Assembly (NCBI GenBank): GCA_032718565.1
Contig: JAVGVS010000018.1
Location: 824,501 to 888,500, forward strand
Source of the DNA: Distichodus sexfasciatus
Taxonomy: Eukaryota > Chordata > Actinopteri > Characiformes > Distichodontidae
Reading direction: 5' to 3'
Length of the DNA: 64,000 bases
Every line of letters begins with the position of its first letter. Within the stretch, counting starts at the first letter, position 1. Positions 1 to 11,677 of this stretch are shown here, piece by piece. Below the pieces are notes generated by a model. The model was not told the origin of the DNA and did no database searches. It saw only the letters and a program-made list of their open reading frames with translations. Made by a program: the position numbers and the translations under genes.

Positions 1-328
1 CAGCGGCGGCTACCCTAAGGACCCTTCGGGCCGGAGCAGCGACCTTCGTGTCCGTTCGGGCTGGGCCGGACTCCAGGCGTGCGGGCCTGCCTGCGGGCCC
101 ATCTGTGTGGGGTCGGAAGTCACGGCGCGCCCTGGCAGGAGCCGTGGTGCCAGGAGCCGCCTGCCCGCCGCTCAAAACAGTGGGAACCCGCTTTAATTGG
201 CAAAACTCAACAGGACAGAGCATGGCGTCGCTCCCAAAGAAGGACGAGGCGAACTTTCACAGTCTGCACCCCTCTCCCCCACCTCACTTTTTTTTGGATG
301 GACTTTTGTTGGAGTGAGCAAGTGTACA
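1..328 (+). other. CpG-rich block ending in a splice donor; possible untranslated first exon
   Basis: The first 290 bases are strikingly GC- and CpG-rich against an AT-rich background, and the block closes at a good plus-strand donor (ACA|GTAAGT, positions 329-334). A short frame starting at the ATG at 222, in good context (AGAGCATGG), runs to a TGA at 315-317; a second frame stays open through the donor. I do not recognise either product. It lies left of the last ift43 exon I can see, on the opposite strand. It could be the first exon of an antisense or non-coding transcript, or a GC-rich repeat cut by the window edge. Confidence 0.3.
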
Positions 329-334
329 GTAAGT

Positions 335-3237
335 GTGTGTATGTTGGGCAGAAGGGTGTTGTTCAAATAAAACGACAGTTAATATCATGCCATGTTCTAT
401 ACAAGTTTAGCAATGAGATTATTATTAATATCTGAATTTGACCTACAAATAATATTTTGTTACAAATAACACTTTATTACAAATAAGCCATTGCTGTTAG
501 TCTTGAAAAGTCTTAACTAAGAAACATCAGTTACAATCCTTCCAGATGTAAAACTAATACAAAGAAGGAGACGTCTTTAAGATTAATATCACAATAATTT
601 TAAACGTACACTGACTACAGTTAATGAACAACTATTTATTCTACATGCTTATGTTTTTGATGTGGAGGAGGCACATGACTAAAGAAAACATAGTTTTTAA
701 AAAGAGGACAGTTTGTGAACACGCACATTTGGAACAGTATTAAACAAATTTACTGGCATGAACAAGTTGGTAAGTGTTGGCAAATGTAGACACATTTTTG
801 GCTAATTGCCAAGCCCTACTTCTAACTTTCATTTCCATTACACGACCCACAAAGAAAATCGAAACTAGAGTAATAAACTTGAACATAATAAATTATTTCA
901 TCCACACCACGTCCACCAGGGTAAAGTATTGGGTCACAGCAACATGCCATACATGTTAAATTCCATCGGCTGACACTGATAACGAGCCCTCTTATCCCTC
1001 CATTGATAACTCCTTGCTTTTCTCTTATTTTTAATTAAATCTAATTAAAAATGCCAGCCTCGTTTAGTCACTGACAAGATTCATCTGCGTTTCTGATATC
1101 CAAATAAATGCGGGCGCGCGCCGAGCCCTGCTTCATATTCATGAGCTGTTGGGTGACACTTTGTCCTCTCATTTCCAAAGCAGTGCGTTCAGCAGAATCC
1201 GTCCCCCCCGGACCCCCAATCAAATTTAATGGTCTTAGCACAATGACATCAAAAAGCCTCGATGTCCACCTCTTTGCAAATAGATTCCAGGCTTGTGTTT
1301 TTCCCCCCAACCCCTCGTCGCAGGGAATAATGCACTATCAACACAATTCTATGAGAGTTCAATGTGAAACACAGAGGACTACGCTTTGTGTATGCAAAAG
1401 CCATGATTATGTGGCTAAAGCAAAACAACACTTTTAAATGAGGTTCCAATGCAGCCTATTATGAGAGGTCAAGGGGGAAGGAGGAGGGGTCGCCCAATAC
1501 AAGCTAATATGACGACTCCATCAAAACGCAAGGCTTCACTGGGCTGCGGAATCATAGCATTTAGCTGCTGGTTATGCCCTAGCCAACAGGCCCAGCAAGG
1601 TTATTCACTCAGATGTAATAAAGTGAGAGTACGCTAACCTGCAGAATTATGAGCAATAGTGTGTACACACTCGCTCTTTGAGAGAAAACACAAACTGATA
1701 ATTAATGTAAAAATGTAAGAGGTTTTTCCTCTACACACACACATCTGTTACACAGGCACCATGTAGCAGATATGTTTTTAAGGTGTGTGTGTGTGTGTGT
1801 GGTGGCACACAACTGCATTGTTTTCCAAAGCTCAGTAATACAATTATCCAAAAGGCAGCCCATGGCACTCACCTTCCACAAAGTAATCAACGTCTGAGTT
1901 ATATTTTCTAGGCTAGACATCAAACCACGGAGGGCCTCTACGGATCTGAGTCTTTCACAGTGGGTGGGTAGTGGACTGGGATGTGGGGACTGTGTGAGAC
2001 AGACTTGTTAAAATGACTCTTTTAAATCCAATCAAAAACAATCAACACACGTTTGGGTGCATAGTATTGCAAGTTGTTAATTTTTTAATAGAATAAATTC
2101 TGTTTTAAAAAATGTTGTTAATGTGCAATAGTGAAGGCAGAATGTTTCAAATGAAGAGTTGTGTACACATTTAAATTCAGAACATTCTGATATGAAATGT
2201 ACTGAAAAAAAAGGATCATTACTGAGTAAAGCACAACGAGCATTTTCTAATTAAAAAACAGCTGTTGTCAAAATGCTGCATGATGCAGTATTTTGAATAC
2301 GATATACTGTATGGTGCAACCTAGATAATAAAGGTAAATGGGCTATTTCAACAGCAAAACACCCCTTGGTGCCAGGGTGGTTCTAATCACCATGAGTAGA
2401 ATTTGCTTTATCTTCATATCTGATATTAAAAGTCAGGGTTGTTGTACATCACAGAACTGTAGAATAAAAACAACTACAAATAAATCTACTAAAACCAACT
2501 GTAATTTCACCAGAAGCGATTTAATAGTGTGATGACCTGGTGCATTAATTTAGTCCACAGGTAAATTCAGCACTAGAACAGTGCTGTAAACCACTGGTTC
2601 ACCCTCTTTTAACTTGGACAGTTTTAGTTTTTATTTCCCCTGCTGCTGTACAAACAGAATGGAACAATTATTTCAGGTTGTGCTTTGCTGAAAGTCCTTA
2701 CTCTGTTCATGTGGCAAGAGTTAGGGGTGTGAGGGCAAAGCTCCCAGTAGACAGCCACTAAAAGTAGGGACTAGTGAGGGTTCAACACATGCCAAAGTGC
2801 AAACACAAAGAACTCAGATGCAATGACATGCTTAGTTACGGTTCTCGTGAATATATATTCTATGATGTTTCCTTATATTATATCCGACAATTCATATGCC
2901 CGGCTATAAAGCAAAGGTTCAAATAAATAAGAGCTAATACAAGTACACAAAAAGTCACACACTGGCTATAAAACATGTGGTGCTTAATACAAAATATATT
3001 TGAAAAGGATAATCAACTATTGTTAAATCAATCTAATAAACAATAAATGTAGGGTATAAAATTAATGTCAATTAATTACAGTCAATTGAGACAAGCAGAA
3101 TTAACTTGTTTTTGCACTGGCAATCAATTTGGCAACCACCTACAGACCTGTATTTGAGTATCATGTCCAAATAGTAAGAGGTGGTGTATGTGTGTGCGCT
3201 GTGGGCAGGGTGAACAGGCCAGTGGGGGGTAACTCAC
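335..3237. other. AT-rich stretch, probably ift43 intron; no coding exon recognised
   Basis: I searched both strands for the missing ift43 C-terminal exons and found none. The stretch holds a TG run at about 1780-1801 and a well-mixed, homeodomain-motif-rich segment at 1041-1330 listed separately. The rest is low-complexity AT-rich DNA without visible gene structure. Confidence 0.45.
1041..1330. promoter_or_regulatory. Candidate conserved non-coding element
   Basis: This block differs from its AT-rich, simple-sequence surroundings: high sequence complexity, few homopolymers, a TAATTA-type homeobox core near 1040, an octamer-like ATATTCAT with a reverse partner around 1134-1142, and a short GC-rich patch (GCGGGCGCGCGCC) at 1110. 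No reading frame resembles a known protein. The call rests on texture alone; alignment to other fish would decide it. Confidence 0.2.
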
Positions 3238-3284
3238 CGCTCTCATCATCAGAGCCCTCGGGGGTCTGTGGTCTCAGCCGCCGG
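3238..3284 (-). CDS. ift43: ift43 coding exon 5
   Basis: 47 nt, phase 2 to 1, acceptor TGTGTAG and donor G|GTGAGT. It encodes DRRLRPQTPEGSDDES, aligning with human DFRLRPQSLNGSDYGG. This is the last ift43 exon found; human continues DIPIIPDLEEVQ, for which no counterpart appears further left. Confidence 0.88.
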
Positions 3285-6200
3285 CTACACACACAAACAC
3301 ATAAGACAGACTTCTGTTTAAACAAAGGTAATGTAATTGTTTCTTTAAAAACAGTGGAACTAAGGCAGGTGACAGATTCTCATTACTCCGGGACCGAGCG
3401 GAGCATCTCCTGTCGTGAATTTGTCCTGCATGGTTTGTGGAAACAGGAATAACAGGTGGAAGAATTCAGAAAGTCTGCCATATTGGCCCCCAACCTCAGT
3501 TTAAGTGATGAGAACTCCACCATGATGTCTTTTAATCAGGCTAAGTGATTGTTCTTGGAATGTCTGGATTAGTTGCAACCAAGGACAATTTCCAGCCAAC
3601 GGTAATTTCCTCTTCATAGCAACAAGCATAAACAAACATTTCCATTGTGCCAGTTTTTATTAAAATGTCCCATAATTTAAATCAACAAGGTGGAATAATA
3701 ACAAGATAACACAGATAGAAAAAGAAGACAAAGAACTTACTCCTCTGCCTCCTCAGCACCTTGCCTTCTTCCTGACCTTAAGAGGGCAAAACAAGGAAAA
3801 GGTGAAAATAATCAAGCATAGTTTTAGCTATTTACTGAATCTTTTTGCTTGTTATTAATCAATGCACTTATCACTACAAACGGAGAGAAATTCTGTATCT
3901 GGAATTAAATAGACCATCATTTTCACTCTTTTTTATTTAAGACGTTGACAATAACAGGTGAATACATTAACATTATTTTAAAGTAATATGAGTTGCACGA
4001 CTGAAAAAGAATGTTTACACCAACCACTGTGAGAGACAACAAAAAAGAACAGGATGAAGATAATATATTCAGTGACCATAGCACCAGCACTGCCATTAGG
4101 CCACAACTTGTTGATACACCAAATGAAATAATTAGAGTTCTAAATAAGAATGACCTACAATGTCAATCCAAAGCTTTCAGCTGGTGTTTAGTGCCACCTA
4201 CTGGGAAATAACAATCACTTCTGCAATATGTCACTTTGTCAAAACCAAAATGTGTATTTACATTACCACAATTTGTCAAATGTCTAAAAAAAAAACTAGG
4301 AGAGATATTTTTGTCTGCAGCACATGAGAGTTACATTTTTTTGTTTTCCAGAATTTTAGTTCGGTGCATAACAGATTTTGCTGTGTACATGCAACACCAT
4401 TCATTTATACCTAATTGTTCACTGCTCTATTCTGTCGTGTTTGCCATATACAAGTTCAAAATATCACTTCAGATATATGTTCTAGTTTTACTACAACAAA
4501 AGAATTGGGTAAAGACAGTTGCTTATTTTCATAAGTACATTTGTGCTGAACAGATAATAAAAGACTGATACCGCCTGTGGAGTGAAACAACATTTTTATT
4601 AGTACAACCACTCAAAATTCCTTGCTAATTTTTACAATCTTTTTTTAATCTATTTTTTGGTATTTTGATGAGAAATCATACAAGACCAGATCCCAGTAAA
4701 CAGTCAGCTTTTGGATCCTTGCTTGGTCTGTAAGGTATGGCGGCAGGAGCTCACCTTGCTGCCCTTCGTGTGTGTCCTGTCCTGTCGTGGCCATATTTAA
4801 GACACATTACAGGCCCCCTGATTAAGACTCATGTAAGGTAAAGCGATAGACATGGTAAAACTGTCTGGAAAAAGTTGTTAGGGATAAAATATATTGTGAC
4901 AACCCGGCTTCAAAGGTTCATCAATAAACTGACAGATCAGTTAGTGTCAATTAGGAGTGATAGATCGGCAAATCCTGGGATTTCTGCCGTGGGATTAGTG
5001 TGAGCGGGGCGCCGGTGATTGAGCATGAGGGGTGACATTGAGCGGAAAAAAGTCCTTGCCTGATCTAGAGGGGACCATTAGTTACTTTGTTTCAGAGAGG
5101 AGGATCAATGCATCGTGAACCCCTTTAACACCTTATAACACTCCATCCACTCACACTCTCTCTTTCTCTCAGGTTCTCTCTCTCTCTCCCGCTCTCAACT
5201 CCAAACAGACTAAATCATGATAGGTTGGACAGACACACAGAACTGACACGCTGACCTTTCTTGAGACAGATGTATAGAGCTTCTCTCTACTACTTGAACC
5301 AGTGAGTCAGAAAACCATGCAAATGAATCCAATCGAGTTGGCTTGTACATATCAAGCCGCCAGTGAAGCAGTGGAGCGCTGAATCAAGTGGAACAAAAAA
5401 CACATTCCCTGTGATAAACTGCCATGGGCACTGATACGAGGGACTGACGTTTTTTTACAGCATCCCTAAATCCAAATACTACTTGTTATACAAGTCTATA
5501 CGCTTTGAATAAGCAATATGGCAGGTTAATTTGATCAATTTAATAGAATCAATAATGTAATGATGAACTAAACCAAAGTCATGGGTTTGCACTTGAATTT
5601 CTCTGTGATTTTCTACAGAGAGCAGCGCCCTCCTGTGGCTCATACAGCTCTTAGCATTGTAAGCTTTGTAATTACCTATCCTTAACACTGAAAGATCCCA
5701 AATGAACAAAAGTCAGTAAAAATTAAACTGTATAAATCAGACTGAAGAATACTCTCTGAGGATTTTAGGTGTGTGTGAGTGTGTGTGTGTGTGTGTGTGA
5801 AAGCGTGAGATAGAAAGAGAGACTCACTTAGCCGATCCACTGCCTGTTGTCTCCTCTGCCCATCCTCCCTGTCTGCGTGCTGGTTTAAGAGGGGGCCCCT
5901 AACACAAGACAGTCAATCGATCAAATGGTTCAGTTTGCTTTCCTTTATTAATCAAGTTTATATAGTAACTTTTTTGAAAATACAGTATTATTTTTCTGGT
6001 GACAGAGATCTACTTCTGTCAAGAGTTGTCCTACCTTTTAAAACATTCCTAGGCCTACAAAATAAGGTAAAGGTGAACAATAAAAAAAATTTTATTTGTG
6101 GCTGTTATTTCTTTCACCATTAGCAGTGTCAAATATTCAGAACAAAAATTAACAAAGTACATCTGGTTTGTTTCTTGTTTTACTGTTTTGGATTGGTTTT

Positions 6201-9200
6201 TGTCTAACGCTGAATCAGAGCTATTTTACTTTTTGTATATTCTCATTACAGGAGAAGTTTGTGACCCACTTCATTTCAAACTAAAACAACTAAAGGTTTG
6301 GGAGAGAAATCAAAAGCTCTTAAATATCAGATTTTAAAGTACGTATTTGATGCCTTTCTACGCAAAAAGTGTACTGAACACAATAAGACTTTCCCCACTA
6401 TGAAAAGGACACAAAGAATGATTCCAGTATAAGCAACAATCATAGCAATGCTGCACTATAACACAGAGGAAAAATATCACCCTGCCCCATTATAACTGCA
6501 TTATGCCACCCATCTAGAACTCCTCAATGTCAACAAGGTGTAAGGACATACTATTATTAATGTGATATTCTGAGCACAGCAATGAGGTAACAATAAAGTA
6601 GTTTCTAACTGAATGACATCATACTGCATTACTGCTGTTGTTTTGGGACTAGGAAACAACTAGGAAATTAGGATTTCTAAAGTCATTTATTTACACCAGG
6701 GTTGCAAGACTCACACGCCCTGACATTCTTATAAGACACTGAAGAAGTTTCTTGTGGATTCTGGTGATGGTGGAGTCTCTTGTGTCAGACGGTCCAAAGC
6801 AGAGGGAATGGCAGAGTGTGGGAACAGCATAAAGAAGTGCCTAAAGGGCTGCCTAGTCATGACCCAAAATAGCTCTAAGAAAAAAATGGCCACTTTCTCT
6901 CTCATTCTCATTCTTAGATTCTGAAAATAGTCAATTGGGCAAAGATCACAGATGTCAAATAGAAAAAAGTTTCTGAATGACGGCATGGTACATGCAGGGT
7001 GGGCGGTCAAAAAAAAAAAAAAAGAGTCTGAATCACCCACAATATTTCTCATTACCAAATTGGGTCTTCAAATTATTCGGAGCCCTAAAGGAATTTCTTT
7101 AGTTTCAACATAAAAGCACAACTAATTTCCCATTAGCAAGGTCCTTCACCACAGCTGTTTGAGAGACAGGATGTCCACACATGGAGAAAATGAAGGAGAA
7201 AAAGGCCAGGAGAAGGCATTATAGCTGTCCTATTAAAACAAGAGATGAGAACTAAACATAATTAAGAAGTTGATAAGTGGAAAGATTACAACAATCTTTT
7301 TACAGGTGTAATATGAAAAATAAAACTAATTTGGTTGAGTTGCTAAATGCCTGCAGATTAAATGTTCCTTCCTCTCGTTTTTGTATTACAGTATTTATAT
7401 TTATTGAATTTTACATCTTATCCAGGGTGACTTGCGCATCCTAATTACAGTCTTCATGGAGCAACTTTGGGTTAAGGGTCTTGTTAAGTGGTTACATGGT
7501 GGTACAGCTGGAGTCAGAATAGACTCCAGTCTCCAACCCACAATCTTGTCTCCTGATTATCCTACCAACATGCCACCAAAGGAACCTTTGAATATTGTGC
7601 AAGTCCAACATTTCTTCAGTGGTACTCCAATGTATGGATTGTGTCTAATCTGATCCTTAATATAAAATGACTGATTGGAATAATAACTCTGAGTTAGGGC
7701 TATGCCAATTACACTGACACCTAATCAGCATTATAAAAGTCTGAATCCAAGTCACAAGAAAAGAACTCCCCTGAAATATGAAAAACCACAAGAAAACATT
7801 TGCTTATATTTACATTAAAGCTTGAATAGAAGTGCATCAAAACTAACGCCTAGCAAATCTAGCTCTGTCTGAATCACAACTTGCCCTGACTATCAGAAAC
7901 ATGGCCTGCTGATGTACAACACATTTTTCGAAAAAATGCGATTTAAAACTTTCTATAAATTGGTTCGCTCACACAACATTCCAACAAAATGCATTTCATA
8001 CAGTGGGGATGTCAAAAGGGGCACGAGAATCCTCTTTTTTCATCAGTAAAGGTCTAATTTGGGAAGTTCTAATGGGAAGAAATAAAGCATTGCTAGCATT
8101 CCTGGTGGAGAAAATCTGGCCCCTGTACAGCTCTCACCACTCCTGGGGAAAAAGCTCCATATTATAGATGCCAATGCTTTGCTGTAAGACTGTCGTCAGA
8201 CATCAACAGCAAAGATGTATGACAACATCATAATGGTACTTAATGATAATGAGAAATAAAAAAAAATTAAGATCTTTGTAGATTGCTCACGTAAGACCAA
8301 TACCGATTTGTGCAGTTCTGTAACACATAAAGTACATCAACTCTACTTTGATCTTACTGTGTGGAAAGAATAAGGAAAATGTTATCTAGTCTACAGCACA
8401 AAGTAACTTTATACCAGGTGAACTTAAAATCCATTGTATTTGTTCTAATGGCTTTTCGTAATTTAGCAAATGCAGGTATGAACACGTGGTATAAAATTAC
8501 TAAGCAATATTCACCACAAAGAACCACAAAAACATGCTTTTGGCCACTATACCGTATCATCCTCCTCCTCCTTGATTCAAGCACAAGAGATCAGTCGGAT
8601 GCAAATACACCAGCATGATTAGGTACCATGTTCATTATCATTAATTAATAAAATTTGTTGTATAATTATACTGTTTTGAGGTTTTTTTACACTGATGACT
8701 TGAAAACACTAATGTTGGCCAACAATGAATGAAGTCAAAGGCACAAGTGGAACAGCTGGTTAACCATGATTTTTGTCTTTTCAGCATAGTCACTGTGATG
8801 TGCTAATGCACAACAGTGAAATCACATGATGTGCAATGCCAAGTAAGACAAATAAAATCACACACATCACTCTACAAATTCTGCTGCTTGATCAAAAAGA
8901 ACAACTTTACAGGGACAGTCTGCCTGGAAGAATTTGAGGTTAAAGGTCTTATTCAATGGGCCAATGGTGCTTTATGTAGGATAGATTCAGACTGGAACTA
9001 ACAACCATTCATAAACAAGTGTCCTACCTCTAGGGCACCACCACCCAAAACGCAAATCTTTGAATTCTGATTTGTCTGCTATAAGTTTATAGTTCAAGCA
9101 TAACTTTCAGAAATGGTTCATAATCAAAACAAGCAATCAGAGTTAAAAGTTATATGTTTTATTTAAATGCAGATGCCCTCCACTACAAAATCAAGTGAGA

Positions 9201-10379
9201 TATTGAAAATAACCAAAATAATTATTTCTAAATACATCTATTTATTATTTATTTTTACACTGCATACATTTGGGGAAAAAACAGAAAGGATAATATCTTC
9301 CAATAATGAGCAGCCCTGGGCCTTTCTGTGTGGAGTTTGCATGCTCTCCCCATGTTCGCGTGGGTTTCCTCCGGGTGCGCCGGTTTCCTCCCAAAAAGTA
9401 TGCAATATAGGTTGATTGGTGAATCTAAATTGGGCCCGTAAGGTGTGAATGTGAGCGCCCTGCTGTGTCTTGGCCCCTGCTCAGGGTTGGTCCCCGCCTT
9501 GCGCCCACCGTTCCCGGGATAGGTTCCGGTCCCTAACCTCGCAACTGCAGTTGGAATTCAGCTGTTTGGATAATGTATGAATGAATGAGTGAGTGAGCAG
9601 TCCTAAAAAATAAGCCATTGGTGCTGTCCCATATGTCCTACATACAGTGTTAGCCACATTAGTGATTTTGGATGAAATGGCCACATTAGTGGTTCTGTGC
9701 TGTGATCCTTTCAGAGTACATACCTCGCCGGTTCCCGAGGTTCCCGAGGTGCCTGAGGACGAGGCTTTCCGGCCGGACCGCGACTCTTCCCCGGATGTCA
9801 CGTCTGATGCCTGCCGAGCTCTCCTGCCACTTTTAGCCATCTGACGGTAAGGAGAGTAGTAAGAAACGATGTGTTACTAATAAATAAATCATTTAAGAAA
9901 TCACAGAAATCGTGTTTCCTGAAGTTTTCGATTAGGAGCTAGCTAGCTAATTTGTCAAGTACTAGATTTGATACTGAAAGATTCAGATGATTGCATAAAG
10001 TGCAATGCCACCTTCACACACAGACAATACTACACACACTATAGAATGCTATTACTAGTTTAGTTAAACGGAGTTTAAGCTAAGAAGCGAAAGGCAGAAA
10101 CATTTCAAAACAAAAGCTTTTGTTTTGAAATGTTTCTGCCTTTCGCTTCTTACTTGTTAGCTGTTAGCCGGGAGAGACTCGTCCCGTTACCTAGCTACCA
10201 GAGGCGTTTGTTTACTAACCAAGCATGCTAACGTTAACAACAACCTGAGGTTAAAATATAAACAAAATAAAGCCGTGATACGTTTATTAAGGGCAGGCAG
10301 TCGTTGCATATCGAGTTGAAAGAAGGTTGCTTACACTCTTGGTAAATCCATTGTCACTTAGTTGTAGAGAGTCGTCCAT
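3238..10379 (-). CDS. ift43: Intraflagellar transport protein 43 (partial: five 5' exons)
   Basis: IFT43 is a small subunit of the IFT-A complex, which drives retrograde transport in cilia and delivers membrane proteins into them. Five minus-strand coding exons join in phase: 10379-10335, 9840-9724, 5898-5828, 3776-3741 and 3284-3238, giving 105 complete codons. Recognition rests on three blocks shared with human IFT43: AKSGRRARQ after the first exon (human AKMGRRAQQ), RRQGGWAEE (human CRQGGWAGD) and RLRPQTPEGSD (human RLRPQSLNGSD). The conserved C-terminal half that binds the IFT-A core is not in the window and should lie to the left. The start ATG (10379-10377) lies just inside a CpG-rich promoter. 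The gene is divergent from tgfb3, the same neighbour as in human. Confidence 0.88.
3741..3776 (-). CDS. ift43: ift43 coding exon 4 (36 nt)
   Basis: Short exon, phase 2 to 2, donor GA|GTAAGT. It encodes SGRRQGAEEAE, aligning with human KFRRKASEEIED. Confidence 0.82.
4191..4204 (-). promoter_or_regulatory. CTCF-like core motif
   Basis: Read on the minus strand these 14 bases (CCAGTAGGTGGCAC) fit the CTCF core consensus CCASYAGRKGGCRS at every position. Weaker 12- to 13-of-14 matches occur at 11564-11577 (plus) and 29369-29382 (plus). Such motifs also ride inside fish repeats, so occupancy is unproven. Confidence 0.35.
4860..5110. promoter_or_regulatory. Candidate conserved non-coding element in an ift43 intron
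   Basis: A block of high complexity with several homeodomain-type cores (GGGATTAG, GTGATTGAGC, CAATTAGGAGTG) and a GC-rich centre (GCGGGGCGCCGG), unlike the simple AT-rich DNA around it. No coding frame makes sense. Judged by texture only. Confidence 0.2.
5828..5898 (-). CDS. ift43: ift43 coding exon 3
   Basis: 71 nt, phase 0 to 2, between TTGTGTTAG and A|GTGAGT. It encodes KPARRQGGWAEE, the block most clearly shared with human IFT43 (LPRCRQGGWAGD). Confidence 0.9.
7421..7590 (+). repeat. SINE-like dispersed repeat, family C
   Basis: Carries the shared blocks TTACAGTCTTCATGGAGCAA, GGGTTAAGGGTCTTGTTAAG and the 'cagtctccaacccacaatc' type end seen in related copies at 8893-9050, 37255-37385, 37870-38060 and 40868-40995. 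This 'gttaagggtcttgctcagg' family is common in fish genomes. Confidence 0.55.
8893..9050 (+). repeat. SINE-like dispersed repeat, family C (diverged)
   Basis: Resembles 7421-7590 over the block GAGGTTAAAGGTCTTATTCA and over the tail that lists the lost 'accactaggccacca'-like end. Strongly diverged. Confidence 0.4.
9323..9598 (+). repeat. SINE/LINE-tail dispersed repeat, family B
   Basis: Contains the well-known fish repeat blocks CTTTCTGTGTGGAGTTTGCA, CTCTCCCCATG, GGGTTTCCTCCGGGTG and GTTGATTGGTGAATCTAAAT, and ends in a GAAT/GAGT tail next to ift43 exon 2. Copies at 37601-37853 (plus) and 34809-35130 (minus) share the same order of blocks. Confidence 0.7.
9724..9840 (-). CDS. ift43: ift43 coding exon 2
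   Basis: 39 codons, phase 0 to phase 0, acceptor CCGTCAG and donor GAG|GTATGT. It opens MAKSGRRARQ, matching human AKMGRRAQQ, followed by a Ser/Gly/Thr-rich low-complexity stretch with two SGT repeats. Its own in-frame ATG could serve as an internal start. Confidence 0.85.
9841..10334. other. ift43 intron 1
   Basis: 494-bp intron with a good donor (GTAAGC) and acceptor (CCGTCAG) on the minus strand. Its centre is occupied by a perfect 72-bp palindrome, listed separately. Confidence 0.7.
10081..10152. repeat. Perfect 72-bp palindrome with no spacer
   Basis: Bases 10081-10116 are the exact reverse complement of 10117-10152: 36-bp arms, no mismatch, no loop, centred on AAGCTT (a HindIII site). 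Pairing stops at once outside (C at 10080, C at 10153). The arms start TAAGAAGCGAAAGGCAGAAA. It lies in ift43 intron 1, about 180 bp from exon 1. It could be a cruciform-forming repeat, two joined transposon ends, or a fold-back or ligation artefact. Confidence 0.95.
10335..10379 (-). CDS. ift43: ift43 coding exon 1
   Basis: Fifteen codons beginning MDDSLQLSDN, with a strong donor (AGT|GTAAGC) in phase 0. The acidic, leucine-bearing start matches the style of the mammalian N-terminus, but the exon is too short to identify alone; it is placed by phase and by the promoter behind it. Confidence 0.75.
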
Positions 10380-10510
10380 TTTTCTAACAGCGTCGCCAGA
10401 ATTCGCGCAGCTTCTTCACAGTGTACTGGTCGCCTCTACTTCCTGGAAACGAGGAAACGCTGCGCAGTGTCCGTCGCTAGGGTGAAAGAACCGCCGGTGC
10501 GACTAATTTT
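10380..10510 (-). promoter_or_regulatory. ift43 promoter, CpG-rich and TATA-less
   Basis: Immediately upstream of the ift43 ATG the sequence becomes CpG-dense (GTCGCC, TTCGCGCAG, CTGCGCAG, GTCCGTCGC). It contains an ETS-type site (ACTTCCTGG at about 10438-10446, CCAGGAAGT on the gene strand) and an NRF1-like half site (TGCGCAG, about 10461). No TATA box is visible. This is the usual housekeeping or ciliary-gene promoter layout; a clear RFX X-box was not found. Confidence 0.55.
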
Positions 10511-11591
10511 AGTTCTAAAATTTAGTTCTTTAACTTTGCTCCCTAATGTGTTCCATGTCCGGGTTTTTTTTCAGTATTTCTTTTTTTTTAATTGATAAAA
10601 TAAGATAATTTTATATTACATTAATCAAATAAAATGATAAGGACGATGAAGGCAAACGCCAAAATAAACAGAAAAAAATTACCATAATCATGTTAAGCAC
10701 TTTAAATGTTTTTTTTAATATTTGTGTTGGTGCTGCTGGAGTGTTTTGGATCTAGATGTTTTAATAAATCAAGTGATTAAAGCATATTTTCATGCACACT
10801 GATCGTCCTGTTTAAATGCAAGATTCTGACTTGCTTAGTGCCGCCTTTTTATAATGTATTTATTGATTGGTTATTCACTATTTGAAACTGTCTGCCTTTT
10901 ATACAGTTGCACCGATTTCTATGCGAGTACTGTGAAGAAAAATATAGGCAAATATTAGGAATTTTATGTGGATGTATTTTCTCCACTGTAAAAATTATGT
11001 TCTGTCTTCATTACATATTTATTAACAATTATTTTTACATTTGTCCTCAGTGAGTATTCATGCCTTAACTCTACAGTGATGTATTCAATTCAGTTACTAT
11101 ATTCAAATTTCATGATGTTAAGCACAAAAAATCTTTGATAAAAAAAAAGATAAAAGTGTACAATAATTCTTCAAATGTTTTTGAGAGGGCATGACGTGAA
11201 AATGTATTTATAAATCAGAAGTTCATGTTAACTATCCACTGGGAACTAAAATAAGTTCTTACCATCTGAGGGAAGTACATAGTTTATTTTTGTGAGTCAA
11301 TGCATAGTTGGTAGTTTGCCAACAATCTAAAGTCTTTTATTTGTTATTTGAGTATTGCCAGTGGAAGATGACTTGCACTTCACCATATATAGAAATGCAG
11401 ATTTATACCTCTTACTATAAGGCGATGCCATATATTTTCAGCTGTGTCACATACATGTATGCTGTTAATTATTAATAAGACCAATTAATCGAATTATATT
11501 TTACGAAGTAAAGATGAATAAATCAGGATGCTTTAATACTAGAAACGTACTTATGGATGGAGTCCACTAGAGGGAGTTAGGGCATTTGGAA

Positions 11592-11677
<86 letters not shown>

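Larger units (their letters stand above)
3285..9723. other. ift43 introns 2-4
   Basis: Non-coding apart from the exons at 3741-3776 and 5828-5898. It holds a TG run (5769-5799), a TC run (about 5155-5190), a poly-A/T tract near 7010, three SINE-like repeats between 7421 and 9598, a perfect CTCF-like motif and one candidate regulatory element, all listed separately. Long open frames at 4236-4568 and 6098-6337 are AT-rich chance frames. Confidence 0.6.

Noticed and set aside
1870..1950. Minus-strand frame (VEALRGLMSSLENITQTL) ending in a good donor (AAG|GTGAGT).
   Set aside because: It does not resemble the missing IFT43 C-terminus and no convincing acceptor or partner exon was found.
4236..4568. 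Plus-strand frame of 110 codons in an ift43 intron.
   Set aside because: AT-rich codons, no recognisable domain, no splice support; chance frame.
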